A stretch of 64,000 bases of DNA from Bradyrhizobium liaoningense (GCF_018130955.1 NZ_JAFCJM010000021.1:43507-107506), one strand, 5' to 3'; positions 8,086-17,193 are shown, counted from the first letter of the stretch. A program made the numbers and translations. The notes: generated by a model from the letters alone, not told the origin.

Positions 8086-10563
8086 TTACCTCGCCACCGG
8101 CAGCTTCTCGGAAATCGCCTTGCGCAGGATGCGCGAGAGCGACTCCACCGAATACGGCTTCTGGATCAGCTCAAAGCCGCGATGGGCATTTTCGGCGAGC
8201 ACGTTGCTGTAGCCGCTTGTCAGCACGACGGGCAGGCCGGGATAGCGCTCGCGGATCACGCCGGCGAGCTCGACGCCGTTCATGCCGGGCATGATGACGT
8301 CTGAAAACACGAGGTCGACGGAGAATTCGTCGTCGGACAGGATCGCCAGCGCCGCATTCGCGTCGACCACGCGCCGCACGACATAGCCGAGGTCCTCCAA
8401 AAGCTCGGTGGAGAATCGCCCGACATCGTCATTGTCCTCGACGACAAGCACGCGGTAGCCGCGCCCGGTGGCGGCGGACTCGCTTGCGATGGCCGCGGCC
8501 GCCTTCTCGCCCTCCGGGCTCGGTGCCTGCGGCAGATAGATCGTGAAGGTCGCGCCCTGGCCTTGCGTGCTCGCCACCGCGATGTCGCCCTCGGACTGTT
8601 TTGCGAAGCCAAAAGCCTGGCTGAGGCCGAGGCCAGTGCCCTTGCCGACCTCCTTGGTGGTGAAGAACGGCTCGAAGATCGCCTCGAGATTTTCCGGCGC
8701 GATGCCGGTGCCGGTGTCTTGGAGCGAGATCGCGACGAAGTCGCCGCCGCGCGCCGACTGCGCCCGCAGGCTCGGGATGCCCTGGACCTTCTTCACCGAG
8801 ATGGTCAGCCGGCCCTCGTCCTTCATGGCGTCGCGCGCGTTGATCGCGAGATTGATCAGCGCGGTCTCGAACTGCGCGACGTCGGCGATGGTGAAGCAGT
8901 CGGCCGACTGGATGTCGACCGCGATCTGGATGCGGGCGCCGACCAGGGGGCGGACGAGCTGCGCCACGCTCTCGACCTGCGTGCCGACGTTGAACACCTG
9001 CGGCTTCAGCGGCTGCCGGCGCGCAAAGGCCAGCAGCTGCGCGGTCAGGTTCGAGGCCCGCTCCACCGTTTCGGAGATCGCATCGACATAGCGGCGGCGA
9101 CGCTCCTCCGGCAGCTCGCGGCGGCGCAGGAAGTCGGTGGCGGAGCGGATGATGGTGAGGAGGTTGTTGAAGTCGTGCGCGACGCCGCCGGTGAGCTGGC
9201 CGATCGCTTCCATCTTCTGCGACTGGCGCAGCGCCTCCTCGCCGCGGCGCCGCTCCGTGATGTCGACCGCTTCGGGCACTGCGCCGAGAATCTTGCCGTG
9301 CTGGTCGAGCAGGGGGCGGATGCTGAAGTCGAAATAGCGCTCGCCGATCGGCAGGCGAAGCTGCATTTCGATCCGGACGGCTTCACCCGTCAGCACGGTG
9401 TTGAAGGCCTCACGAACGGTTGCGGGCATGCCCGGGGTCGCGGTGAACCACGGCGTGTCCCAGAACGGCTTTCCGATCACGTCCGAAGGCTCGGCCTTGA
9501 TTCCGGCGAGCGCGGTGTTGTTGGCATAGAGCCACTCGCCGGCCAGATTGAGCAGCCCCTGGTACTGGTTGCTGGTCTCCAGGATCGAGCGCAGCCGCGC
9601 CTCGTTGGATTCAAGCTGCGCGGTGCGCTCGGTGATGCGCTGTTCCAGGGTCTCGTTGAGCCGCCGGAGCTCCATCTCCGCCTGCTTGGCAACGGTGACG
9701 TCATGCGCCACCCCGATGAAGCCGATATGCTTGCCGTTGGGATCCCAGCGCGGTTGCGATTCCGAGCGGAGCCAGCGCCATTCGCCGTCGGCGCGCTTGT
9801 AGCGGGCTTCCAGCACGAACGGCTTGAGCGAGGCCTCGCCTTGCACCGATTGTTGCAGGACGTGCGGCAGGTCGTCCGGATGCAGCACCTTGCGCCAGTC
9901 GAAATCGATGGCTTCCTCGAAGGGCAGGCCGAGGAAATCGACATAGGCCTGGTTGGCAAAGGACCGTTTGCGATCGAGCTTGGTGACCCAGATCGGCACC
10001 GGCGCAGAGTCGGCGATCAGTCGGAAGCGCGCCTCGCTCTCCTGCAAGGTAGCCTGCGCCAGCATCTGGTCGGTGACGTCGATGTCGGCGCCGATCAGCC
10101 GCAGCGCGCGGCCGGCGGCGTCGCGTTCGATCTTGCCGACGACGCTGATCCACCTGATCTCGCCGTCATTCTGGCGGATGATCCGGTACTTGTCGGAATA
10201 GTCCTCGCTGTTGCTCTTGAGCGTGGCGAACAGGCGCTCGACCGTCCGCGCACGGTCCTCGGGAAAGATCCGTCCGACCCATTCCTCGTAGGTCTCCTCG
10301 GCAGCTTCAGCGGGCAGCCCGTGGATGTGAAGATATTCCGGCGTGCGCCGGTTCCTGACACCGCGGCACAGATCGATCTCGAGACCGCCGACGCCGGCAA
10401 TGCGCTGGATCTGCGCGAGCTCGGCCTCGCGCTGCTGGAGCGCGTAGTAGGCCTCATCGCGCTCGCGGGCGATTTCTTCGAGATGCTGGCGCAGCCGTTC
10501 GGCGGCGATGGTTTCGGGCAGTGGATCGTTCAAGGCGTCGGCCGTTGTGATGCGTGCCTGCAC
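8086..10563 (-). CDS. PAS-rich hybrid sensor histidine kinase with receiver domain
   Basis: An 825-residue protein without clear membrane segments. A coiled-coil N-terminus (about 15-55) is followed by three PAS/PAC modules (about 50-170, 175-300 and 315-440), a HisKA domain whose phospho-accepting histidine is H463 in GGVAHDFNNLL, and an HATPase domain with NLAINARDAM and DTGTGIAPE and GKGTGLGLSQ. A C-terminal receiver domain carries phospho-Asp D755 in VFSDVIMPG. This is a soluble hybrid kinase of the type common in rhizobia. No output regulator is adjacent, so the signal and target are unknown. Confidence 0.9.
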   Translation of the reverse strand: MQARITTADALNDPLPETIAAERLRQHLEEIARERDEAYYALQQREAELAQIQRIAGVGGLEIDLCRGVRNRRTPEYLHIHGLPAEAAEETYEEWVGRIFPEDRARTVERLFATLKSNSEDYSDKYRIIRQNDGEIRWISVVGKIERDAAGRALRLIGADIDVTDQMLAQATLQESEARFRLIADSAPVPIWVTKLDRKRSFANQAYVDFLGLPFEEAIDFDWRKVLHPDDLPHVLQQSVQGEASLKPFVLEARYKRADGEWRWLRSESQPRWDPNGKHIGFIGVAHDVTVAKQAEMELRRLNETLEQRITERTAQLESNEARLRSILETSNQYQGLLNLAGEWLYANNTALAGIKAEPSDVIGKPFWDTPWFTATPGMPATVREAFNTVLTGEAVRIEMQLRLPIGERYFDFSIRPLLDQHGKILGAVPEAVDITERRRGEEALRQSQKMEAIGQLTGGVAHDFNNLLTIIRSATDFLRRRELPEERRRRYVDAISETVERASNLTAQLLAFARRQPLKPQVFNVGTQVESVAQLVRPLVGARIQIAVDIQSADCFTIADVAQFETALINLAINARDAMKDEGRLTISVKKVQGIPSLRAQSARGGDFVAISLQDTGTGIAPENLEAIFEPFFTTKEVGKGTGLGLSQAFGFAKQSEGDIAVASTQGQGATFTIYLPQAPSPEGEKAAAAIASESAATGRGYRVLVVEDNDDVGRFSTELLEDLGYVVRRVVDANAALAILSDDEFSVDLVFSDVIMPGMNGVELAGVIRERYPGLPVVLTSGYSNVLAENAHRGFELIQKPYSVESLSRILRKAISEKLPVAR

Positions 10564-10721
10564 GTGCCGGAGCGATACTCACACATGCGCGTTGCGAATT
10601 CCATCGCTCCGAAGGCAAAGCGGACAAGAAAGACGTCGGCCTGCTGTTGGTCGATCGTGCAAGGTGCTTGGTCCGGTGTCGGGAAAAGTGAGTGACAAGT
10701 CAACGACTGACAGCGCAAATT

Positions 10722-10738
10722 GTTCCAATTGTTGGAAC
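10722..10738. promoter_or_regulatory. Inverted repeat upstream of the metallopeptidase gene
   Basis: GTTCCAA and TTGGAAC form a perfect 7-bp inverted repeat with a 3-bp spacer, 76 bp before the gene at 10815 in a 250-bp divergent gap. It looks like a dimeric protein-binding site. No regulator gene is adjacent, so its user is unknown. Confidence 0.4.
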
Positions 10739-10814
10739 GATACTGGCGCGGAAACGTCTTCGCAGGCGCCCGCGGTCCGTCTGCTCAAGCAGCACTTGCC
10801 GAAGAGGTTAAATC

Positions 10815-11885
10815 TTGAAGCTTTTTGCCTGCCAGGCCTGCGGCAACGTGCTGTATTTCGAAAACCGCGTCTGCGAGCGTTGTGGCCACCGGCTCGCCTT
10901 CCTGCCGGAAAGGGAGACGCTCTCCGCGATCGAACCCGATGGGGCTTCCTGGACGACGCTCGCCGACAAGGGCAGCGGGCGCATGCTCTGCGCCAATGCC
11001 GAGTTCGACGCCTGCAACTGGCTGACCGATCCCGGCAGCGAACAGGCCTATTGCCGTGCCTGCCGGCACAACGGCACCGTGCCCAACCTGTCCGATCCGG
11101 CGCAGCTCGCCGCCTGGCGCGAGCTGGAGGTGGCGAAACACCGGCTGTTCTATTCCCTGATCCGCTGGCGGCTGCCGCTGACGACGCGCTGGGAGGACCA
11201 GGCGCACGGCCTGATCTTCAATTTCCTCGCCGATGATCCCAATAGCAGCCAGCGGATCATGACCGGCCACGACAACGGCCTGATCACGATCGCGCTGACG
11301 GAAACCGACGAGATCGAGCGCGAGCGTCGCCGGCTCGAGATGGGCGAGCCCTATCGCACGCTGCTCGGCCATTTCCGCCATGAGGTCGGGCATTATTTCT
11401 GGGACGTCCTGGTGCGCGCCGGCGGCAAGCTCGGCGAATGCCGTGCGATGTTCGGCGACGACACCGTCGATTACGGGCAGGCGCTGCAACGGCATTATGC
11501 GGAAGGTCCGCCGCCGGACTGGCAGCAGAATTATGTGTCAGCTTACGCGACCACGCATCCCTGGGAGGATTTTGCGGAGACCTGGGCGCACTACCTCCAC
11601 ATCGTCGACACGCTCGAGATGGCCTCGGAATTCGGCATGCAGGTGCGCCCCCGGGTCGACCGGGACGGGGAGCTGACCGCGCGCATCCGCTCCAACCCTT
11701 ATGAGGCGACGGATTTCCAGGTGCTGGTCAATGCATGGCTGCCCTTCACCTTTGCCATCAACAGCGTCAACCGCGCCATGGGCGTGCGCGACCTCTATCC
11801 CTTCATCCTGTCGCCTGCGGTGATCGCCAAGCTGGGCTTTATCCACGCCCTGGTGCGGGGCGCGGCAAAGGCCGGCAGCAACTAA
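10815..11885 (+). CDS. Zinc-ribbon putative zinc-binding metallopeptidase
   Basis: A 356-residue protein. The N-terminus is a zinc ribbon with two CxxC pairs (CQACG at about 5-9 and CERCG at about 20-24); a further CRACRHNG lies at about 83-90. The central part has a zinc-protease HEXXH motif, HEVGH with H189, E190 and H193, followed by YFWDVLV. A downstream HPWEDFAETWAHYLHIVDT would supply the third zinc ligand. This is the putative zinc-binding metallopeptidase family. It lacks a signal peptide, so it should be cytoplasmic. The substrate is unknown. Confidence 0.85.
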   Translation: MKLFACQACGNVLYFENRVCERCGHRLAFLPERETLSAIEPDGASWTTLADKGSGRMLCANAEFDACNWLTDPGSEQAYCRACRHNGTVPNLSDPAQLAAWRELEVAKHRLFYSLIRWRLPLTTRWEDQAHGLIFNFLADDPNSSQRIMTGHDNGLITIALTETDEIERERRRLEMGEPYRTLLGHFRHEVGHYFWDVLVRAGGKLGECRAMFGDDTVDYGQALQRHYAEGPPPDWQQNYVSAYATTHPWEDFAETWAHYLHIVDTLEMASEFGMQVRPRVDRDGELTARIRSNPYEATDFQVLVNAWLPFTFAINSVNRAMGVRDLYPFILSPAVIAKLGFIHALVRGAAKAGSN

Positions 11886-12057
11886 GCGCAAGTCGGCCGG
11901 ACGGCGGACGCCTGGGGTGCTGGTACGCCAGGCCAGGGGTGGATTTAGACCGTTGCCTCCGGCCCATTTTGATGTACGACGGACACCTCACGGCCCGTCC
12001 GCCAAGGCCCCAACGGCCAGGGAGGGGTCCCGCCCAAGGTTCAGACCCAAGAAAAGC

Positions 12058-14073
12058 ATGTTCAAACGCATTCTGATCGCCAATCGCGGCGAAATCGCCT
12101 GCCGGGTCATCAAGACTGCCCGCCGTATGGGAATTCAGACGGTCGCGGTCTATTCCGAGGCCGACCGGGACGCCCTGCATGTCGAGATGGCGGACGAAGC
12201 GGTCCTGATCGGGCCGCCGGCCGCCGCCGAGAGCTATCTGGTGATCGACAAGATCGTCGAGGCCTGCCGCAAGACCGGCGCCGAGGCCGTGCATCCCGGC
12301 TACGGCTTTCTGTCCGAGCGCGAGGCCTTTCCGCGCGCTTTGAAGGCCGCAGGCGTCGTCTTCATCGGTCCCAATCCCGATGCGATCGCCGCCATGGGCG
12401 ACAAGATCGAATCCAAGAAGGCGGCCGCGAAGGCAAAAGTCTCGACCGTGCCGGGCTATCTCGGCGTCATCGAAGACGACAAGCACGCCGTGCGGATCGC
12501 CGACGAGATCGGCTATCCCGTGATGATCAAGGCCTCCGCCGGCGGCGGCGGCAAGGGCATGCGCATTGCGCATTCCAAGAGCGAGGTCGCCGAAGGCTTC
12601 AATCTCGCCAAGGCCGAGGCAAAAGCCTCGTTCGGTGACGATCGCGTCTTCGTCGAAAAGTTCATCGTCGATCCCCGTCACATCGAGATCCAGGTGTTGG
12701 GGGATAAGCACGGCAACGTCATCTATCTCGGCGAGCGCGAATGCTCGATCCAGCGCCGCAACCAGAAGGTCATCGAGGAGGCCCCGTCGCCGCTGCTCGA
12801 CGAGAGCACCCGCCGCAAGATGGGCGAGCAGGCCGTCGCACTCGCCAAGGCCGTGAACTACGATTCCGCCGGCACCGTCGAGTTCGTCGCGGGCCAGGAC
12901 AAGAGCTTCTACTTCCTCGAGATGAACACCCGTCTCCAGGTCGAGCATCCTGTGACCGAGCTCGTCACCGGCATCGACCTCGTCGAGCAGATGATCCGCG
13001 TCGCCGCCGGCGAGAAGCTGGCGATCGCGCAGAAGGATGTCACGCTGACCGGCTGGGCCGTGGAATCGCGCCTCTACGCCGAAGATCCGTTCCGCAACTT
13101 CCTGCCCTCGATCGGGCGGCTCGTGAAATACCGCCCGCCGGCGGAGCTCAGCAAGGACGGCATTACCGTGCGCAACGACACCGGCGTGCAGGAGGGCGGC
13201 GAGATCTCGATCCATTACGATCCGATGATCGCAAAGCTCGTTACCCATGCGCCGTCGCGGGCGGCAGCGATCGAGGCTCAGGCGACCGCGCTCGATGCGT
13301 TCTACGTCGACGGCATCAGGCATAACATTCCGTTCCTGTCGGCGCTGATGAATCATCCGCGCTGGCGCGAGGGCAATCTCTCGACCGGCTTCATCGCGGA
13401 AGAGTTCCCCAAGGGCTTTGCGCCGCGTGCGGCCGAAGGCGAGGTCGCACGGCGGATCGCCGCCGTGGGGGCTGCCATCGATCACGTGTTAGGGGAGCGC
13501 AAGCGGCAAATTTCCGGCCAGTTGGGCGGCCGTGTCGTGCAGCGCGAACGCCGCCGAGCGGTGTGGCTTGGTCGCGAGGAGATTCAACTCGAGGTCGGAC
13601 GCGAGAGCGAGACCATCGCGATCCGCTTCGTCGATGCCGACGGCAAGGCCGGCAAGCCGCATCTGTTGGACTCGCCGTGGAAGCCCGGCGATCCCGTCTG
13701 GCAGGGCACGGTCGACGGCCATTTCATCGCGGTGCAGGCGCGTCCGATTCCGAACGGCATCCGGCTCGCCCACCAGGGCGTCGAGGTGCCGGTCTATGTC
13801 TGGACCGAAGCTGAAGCGGCGTCCGCGCGGTTGATGCCGGTCACCACTGCCTCCGACACCGGTAAGAAGCTGTTGTGCCCGATGCCCGGCCTTGTGGTCT
13901 CCATCGCGGTGACCGAGGGACAGGAGGTCAAGGCCGGCGAAACCCTGGCGGTCGTCGAAGCCATGAAGATGCAGAACGTGCTGCGCGCCGAGCGCGACGG
14001 CACGGTGAAGAAGGTCCACGCCAGCGCCGGCGCGACGCTCGCCGTGGACGCGCTGATTCTGGAGTTCGCGTAG
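12058..14073 (+). CDS. pccA: Propionyl/acetyl-CoA carboxylase biotin-containing alpha subunit
   Basis: The protein has 671 residues from the ATG at 12058 (MFKRILIANRGEIACR); the open frame begins earlier but without family similarity. It joins a biotin carboxylase (ATP-grasp motif ASAGGGGKGMRIAH at about 160-173; catalytic region EMNTRLQVEHPVTE) to a C-terminal biotinyl domain with the carboxylated lysine K637 in VEAMKMQNV, 35 residues from the end as usual. It carries CO2 to the beta subunit for propionyl-CoA to methylmalonyl-CoA. The beta subunit gene is not in the 2 kb on either side in this window. Acetyl- or methylcrotonyl-CoA carboxylase alpha subunits look alike; length and sequence favour PccA. 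Confidence 0.88.
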   Translation: MFKRILIANRGEIACRVIKTARRMGIQTVAVYSEADRDALHVEMADEAVLIGPPAAAESYLVIDKIVEACRKTGAEAVHPGYGFLSEREAFPRALKAAGVVFIGPNPDAIAAMGDKIESKKAAAKAKVSTVPGYLGVIEDDKHAVRIADEIGYPVMIKASAGGGGKGMRIAHSKSEVAEGFNLAKAEAKASFGDDRVFVEKFIVDPRHIEIQVLGDKHGNVIYLGERECSIQRRNQKVIEEAPSPLLDESTRRKMGEQAVALAKAVNYDSAGTVEFVAGQDKSFYFLEMNTRLQVEHPVTELVTGIDLVEQMIRVAAGEKLAIAQKDVTLTGWAVESRLYAEDPFRNFLPSIGRLVKYRPPAELSKDGITVRNDTGVQEGGEISIHYDPMIAKLVTHAPSRAAAIEAQATALDAFYVDGIRHNIPFLSALMNHPRWREGNLSTGFIAEEFPKGFAPRAAEGEVARRIAAVGAAIDHVLGERKRQISGQLGGRVVQRERRRAVWLGREEIQLEVGRESETIAIRFVDADGKAGKPHLLDSPWKPGDPVWQGTVDGHFIAVQARPIPNGIRLAHQGVEVPVYVWTEAEAASARLMPVTTASDTGKKLLCPMPGLVVSIAVTEGQEVKAGETLAVVEAMKMQNVLRAERDGTVKKVHASAGATLAVDALILEFA

Positions 14074-14153
14074 GCGTGGTGAAGCACTGGCGGCGCCACA
14101 AGCGCCGCAATGGAGTATGTTGTTGCAGCGTCGCAACTGACTGAGACATCACC

Positions 14154-15020
14154 ATGGCCTTTCGTTCCCGGCGCGAAAAACTGCGATCGATCCTCACAGG
14201 CGACGACTGCATCCGCCCAGGTTCGGTCTATGACGCGATCTCGATCCGTATCGCCGAGGATCTCGGTTTCGAGATGGGGATGTTCGGCGGCTCGGTCGCC
14301 TCGCTCGCCGTGCTCGGCGATCCCGACATCGGGCTGATCACGCTGACCGAGCTCGCCGAGCAGATGCGGCGGATGTCGCGGGCATCAGCGCTGCCGGTGC
14401 TGGTCGATGCCGATCACGGCTACGGTAACGCGCTCAATGTGCGCCGCACCGTGCAGGAGCTGGAGGCCGCAGGTGCGGCCGGCCTCACGATCGAGGACAC
14501 GTTGCTGCCGCAAGCCTTCGGGGAAGCCAGGACGCAGCTGATCTCGCTGGAGGAGGGCGTCGGCAAGATGAAGGCGGCGCTCGATGGCCGCGGCGATCCC
14601 TCGCTGGTGATCCTCGGCCGCACGGGTGCCGCCGCGATCACCTCGCTCGACGATGCGATCCGCCGTGCGCAGGCCTATGAGGCCATTGGCGTCGATGGAC
14701 TGTTCTTCACCGGCATCAAGTCGAAGGCCGAGCTCGAGGCGATTTCGGCCGCGACACGATTGCCGATCGTGCTGGGCGGCGCGCCGGAGGACATGAGCGT
14801 ATCAGACTATCTCAGGGGACAGCGGGTGCGCATCGCGCTCCAGGGACATGCGCCGATATCAGCCGCAACGCAGGCCGTTTACGAGATCCTCAAGGCGCTG
14901 CGCGAGGGTATGCCGCCGAAAAACCTCAAAGGCCTCGCATCGTCGGAGCTGACAAGCCGTGTCATGCGCGAGGCCGACATGAAGTCCCGCGGTGCCGATT
15001 TTCTCGGACTGAAGACATGA
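14154..15020 (+). CDS. Oxaloacetate decarboxylase-like protein (isocitrate lyase/PEP mutase superfamily)
   Basis: A 288-residue TIM-barrel enzyme of the PEP mutase/isocitrate lyase superfamily. It shows the Mg2+-binding DADHGYGNALN at about residues 83-93 and the EDTLLPQAFG stretch at about 114-123, which replaces the catalytic KKCGH loop of isocitrate lyase, as in the oxaloacetate decarboxylase subgroup. It probably decarboxylates oxaloacetate or a related 2-oxoacid in the cytoplasm. The stop overlaps the acylphosphatase start (ATGA), so the two are cotranscribed. It follows pccA by 80 bp and may belong to the same transcript. Confidence 0.8.
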   Translation: MAFRSRREKLRSILTGDDCIRPGSVYDAISIRIAEDLGFEMGMFGGSVASLAVLGDPDIGLITLTELAEQMRRMSRASALPVLVDADHGYGNALNVRRTVQELEAAGAAGLTIEDTLLPQAFGEARTQLISLEEGVGKMKAALDGRGDPSLVILGRTGAAAITSLDDAIRRAQAYEAIGVDGLFFTGIKSKAELEAISAATRLPIVLGGAPEDMSVSDYLRGQRVRIALQGHAPISAATQAVYEILKALREGMPPKNLKGLASSELTSRVMREADMKSRGADFLGLKT

Positions 15021-15316
15021 GCCGGGCCATCCTCCAGGTCACGATCCGCGGCCGGGTGCAGGGCGTCGGCTATCGCGCCTGGATCGAATACCAGGCGACC
15101 ACGATCGGTCTGGAAGGCTGGGTGCGCAATCGCCGCGACGGCAGCGTCGAGGCCTTGTTTGCGGGACCGCCGACGCGCGTTGCCGAAATGATCGCGCTTT
15201 GCCGCCACGGCCCGCCATCCTCGCGCGTCGAGAGCGTGACCAACGAAACCGCCGGCGAGGAGGAGTTGAACCTGCGCCGGGCAGGTGAGGCGTTCTCGGT
15301 GCTGGGGACGGTGTAG
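15017..15316 (+). CDS. acyP: Acylphosphatase
   Basis: A 99-residue protein of normal family length. It contains the phosphate-binding loop RGRVQGVGYRAW with the catalytic arginine (about residue 22) and the catalytic asparagine in GWVRNRRDGSVE (about residue 40). It hydrolyses acyl phosphates such as acetyl phosphate or carbamoyl phosphate. It is translationally coupled to the upstream gene by a 4-bp overlap. Confidence 0.92.
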   Translation: MSRAILQVTIRGRVQGVGYRAWIEYQATTIGLEGWVRNRRDGSVEALFAGPPTRVAEMIALCRHGPPSSRVESVTNETAGEEELNLRRAGEAFSVLGTV

Positions 15317-15352
15317 CGAGTAGCGATGAAGGGTCGCCCGTTGCGCGGTGTT

Positions 15353-15507
15353 CACCTCTCCCCAGCGGGGAGAGGTCGGATTGCACCTGGCGATGCGAAG
15401 CATCGTCCAGTGCAATCCGGGTGAGGGGCCGCAGCAATCGGTGAGACTGTAACCCCTCACCCGGATCGCATCTTTCTGCGATCCGACCTCTCCCTACGGG
15501 AGAGGTG
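15353..15507. repeat. Large palindromic intergenic repeat built of nested hairpins
   Basis: The left half contains CACCTCTCCC-cagc-GGGAGAGGT, then CGGATTGCA and its complement TGCAATCCG, then GGGTGAGGGG. The right half mirrors it: CCCCTCACCCGGATCGCA, TGCGATCCGACC and CTCTCCC-tac-GGGAGAGGTG. Thus the whole 155 bp folds into one long stem as well as local hairpins. It fills the gap between the convergent acyP and histidine kinase genes and could act as a bidirectional terminator. Palindromic elements of this type are widespread in Bradyrhizobium-like genomes (general knowledge, copy number not checked). Confidence 0.8.
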
Positions 15508-15509
15508 AG

Positions 15510-17027
15510 CTACCGCGGCAGCTTCGCAATAGCCTCGCTCAGCTCGTGGATTTCGTAAGGCTTGCGCAGGATCGGGAAATCGCCACGCGCGTCGGCGGCG
15601 GCGTCGCTGTAGCCGGTGGCGAGCAGGACCGGCAGCTCGGGACGGATCTCGCGCAACCGGTGCGCAAGACTGAGGCCGTCCATCTTGCCCGGCATCACAA
15701 TGTCGGAGAACACGAGGTCGATGCCGTCCAGCTCGACCTCGCGTAGCGCGGCCTCGGCGTCGGGGACGCGCCTGACCTTGTAGCCAAGCTGCTCCAGAAG
15801 CCCGGTGCTGACGGTCGCAACGTCGGGGTTGTCTTCCACCAGCAGCACCGTGCCGCTGCCGCGCGACAGCGTCGGGGACCTGTCCTGGCGCGGCTCGGCC
15901 GTTTCCCGCGGCAGCAGGATGGTGAAAGTGGTGCCCTTGCCGAGCTCGCTCTCGACCTTCACCGTGCCGCCGGCCTGATGGGCAAAGCCGTGCACCTGGG
16001 AGAGGCCGAGCCCGGTGCCCTTGCCGATCGGCTTTGTCGTGAAGAACGGCTCGAAAATCTTGTCGCGGACATCGGAGGGGATGCCGAGGCCGGTGTCGGC
16101 GACGCTGATCGCGACGAATTCGCCGGCGTGAAGGATTTCCGACAGCACCACGTTGCGCGCGCTGACCGTCACCGTGCCGCCGTCGGGCATGGCGTCACGC
16201 GCGTTGATCACGAGATTGAGCAGGCCGGTCTCGAGCTCGGAGACGTCGGCCCTGATCGGCCAGACGTTGCGGTCGATATTGAAGGCAAGCTGAACCGAGC
16301 TGCCGGCGCCGGTGTGAAGCACTTCGCGGATCGCCTCGATCCGCTCGGCGAAACGGATGGGCTGTGGATTGACGCTCTGGCGCCGGGCAAAGGTCAGGAG
16401 CTGGCTGGTCAGTGCCGCGCCGCGCCTTGTCGCCGTCTCGATCGCCGCGATCGCACGCTGCAGCTTGGCATCCTCGCTGGTCCCCTTCTTCAGGGTGTGC
16501 AGGCTGCCGCTGATGATCATCAGGAGGTTGTTGAAGTCGTGCGCGACGCCGCCGGTGAGCTGGCCGAGCGCGTCGAATTTCTGGGCCTCGGCGAGCTGCT
16601 TCTGCATCGTCTCGAGTCTCAGCTGCGTATCGCGCCGCTCGGTGATGTCGCGGGTGATCTTGGCAAAGCCGACGAGCTCGCCGTCCTCGTAAATCGGGTC
16701 GATGATCACGCTCGCCCAGAAGAAGGTGCCATCCTTGCGGACCCGCCAGCCTTCCTCCTCGTAGCGACCATGATCCCGGGCAATGCCGAGCGCGCGCATC
16801 GGCTTGCCGTTGGCGCGGTCGGTTTCCGGGTAGAAGCGCGAGAAATGCTGACCGACGATCTCCTCGGGCCTATAGCCCTTGATGCGTTCGCCCCCGATAT
16901 TCCAGCTCGTGATGATGCCGGCTGGATCGAGCATGTAGAGGGCGTAATCCGCAACCCCCTCAACCAACAGCCGGAAACTGCGTTCGCTTTCGAACAAGTC
17001 CCTCTGTTGCTTGAACTTTACTACCAT
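15510..17027 (-). CDS. PAS hybrid sensor histidine kinase with receiver domain
   Basis: A 505-residue soluble hybrid kinase starting MVVKFKQQRDLFESER; the frame is open to 17159, but that extension would run across the promoter of the divergent regulator gene. A PAS/PAC domain (about 18-140, LLVEGVADYALYMLDP, with GERIKGYRPEEIVG) is followed by HisKA with H163 in GGVAHDFNNLL, an HATPase domain (NLVINARDAMPDGG, GKGTGLGLSQ) and a receiver domain with D442 in VFSDIVMPG. It is a shorter relative of the kinase at 8086-10563 and is likewise without an adjacent output regulator. A PAS domain of this type often binds a small ligand or flavin; none is evident. Confidence 0.88.
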   Translation of the reverse strand: MVVKFKQQRDLFESERSFRLLVEGVADYALYMLDPAGIITSWNIGGERIKGYRPEEIVGQHFSRFYPETDRANGKPMRALGIARDHGRYEEEGWRVRKDGTFFWASVIIDPIYEDGELVGFAKITRDITERRDTQLRLETMQKQLAEAQKFDALGQLTGGVAHDFNNLLMIISGSLHTLKKGTSEDAKLQRAIAAIETATRRGAALTSQLLTFARRQSVNPQPIRFAERIEAIREVLHTGAGSSVQLAFNIDRNVWPIRADVSELETGLLNLVINARDAMPDGGTVTVSARNVVLSEILHAGEFVAISVADTGLGIPSDVRDKIFEPFFTTKPIGKGTGLGLSQVHGFAHQAGGTVKVESELGKGTTFTILLPRETAEPRQDRSPTLSRGSGTVLLVEDNPDVATVSTGLLEQLGYKVRRVPDAEAALREVELDGIDLVFSDIVMPGKMDGLSLAHRLREIRPELPVLLATGYSDAAADARGDFPILRKPYEIHELSEAIAKLPR

Positions 17028-17144
17028 TCTGGATCCAGCCTCAACGCGGGCAAACGCGTGGTCGCGGGTTTCGTTCCCGACAGCTGGAACATTTTTGGGC
17101 AAATTCGGCAAAAGGCCGCCGCATTGTGTACAGGGGGAAGCTGC

Positions 17145-17173
17145 TTGACAGTGCGTCAAGATCGTCAGATATT
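17145..17173 (+). promoter_or_regulatory. Candidate sigma-70 promoter of the GbsR/MarR gene
   Basis: TTGACA at 17145-17150, a 17-bp spacer and GATATT at 17168-17173 form a good -35/-10 pair. Transcription would begin about 7 bp downstream, at or within a base or two of the ATG at 17180, giving a leaderless mRNA. The -10 element is the left edge of the palindrome at 17168-17193, so a bound repressor would block polymerase. The promoter is predicted by eye. Confidence 0.55.
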
Positions 17174-17193
17174 TCTGTCATGACAGAAATATC
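17168..17193. promoter_or_regulatory. Perfect 26-bp palindromic operator centred on the start codon
   Basis: Each half reads GATATTTCTGTCA (or its complement) without a single mismatch. The centre TCATGA contains the start codon of the regulator gene at 17180-17182. MarR/GbsR proteins bind palindromes of this size, so this is a strong candidate autoregulatory operator. The symmetry is directly visible; binding is inferred. Confidence 0.75.

Noticed and set aside
8563..10695. A 710-codon open frame on the plus strand opposite the hybrid kinase gene
   Set aside because: It is the mirror of a G+C-rich gene with third-position bias; the encoded sequence has no recognisable domain, while the minus strand encodes complete PAS, HisKA, HATPase and receiver domains.
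11839..13485. A 548-codon minus-strand open frame opposite pccA
   Set aside because: The plus strand carries an intact, highly conserved biotin carboxylase; the antisense frame has no family features.
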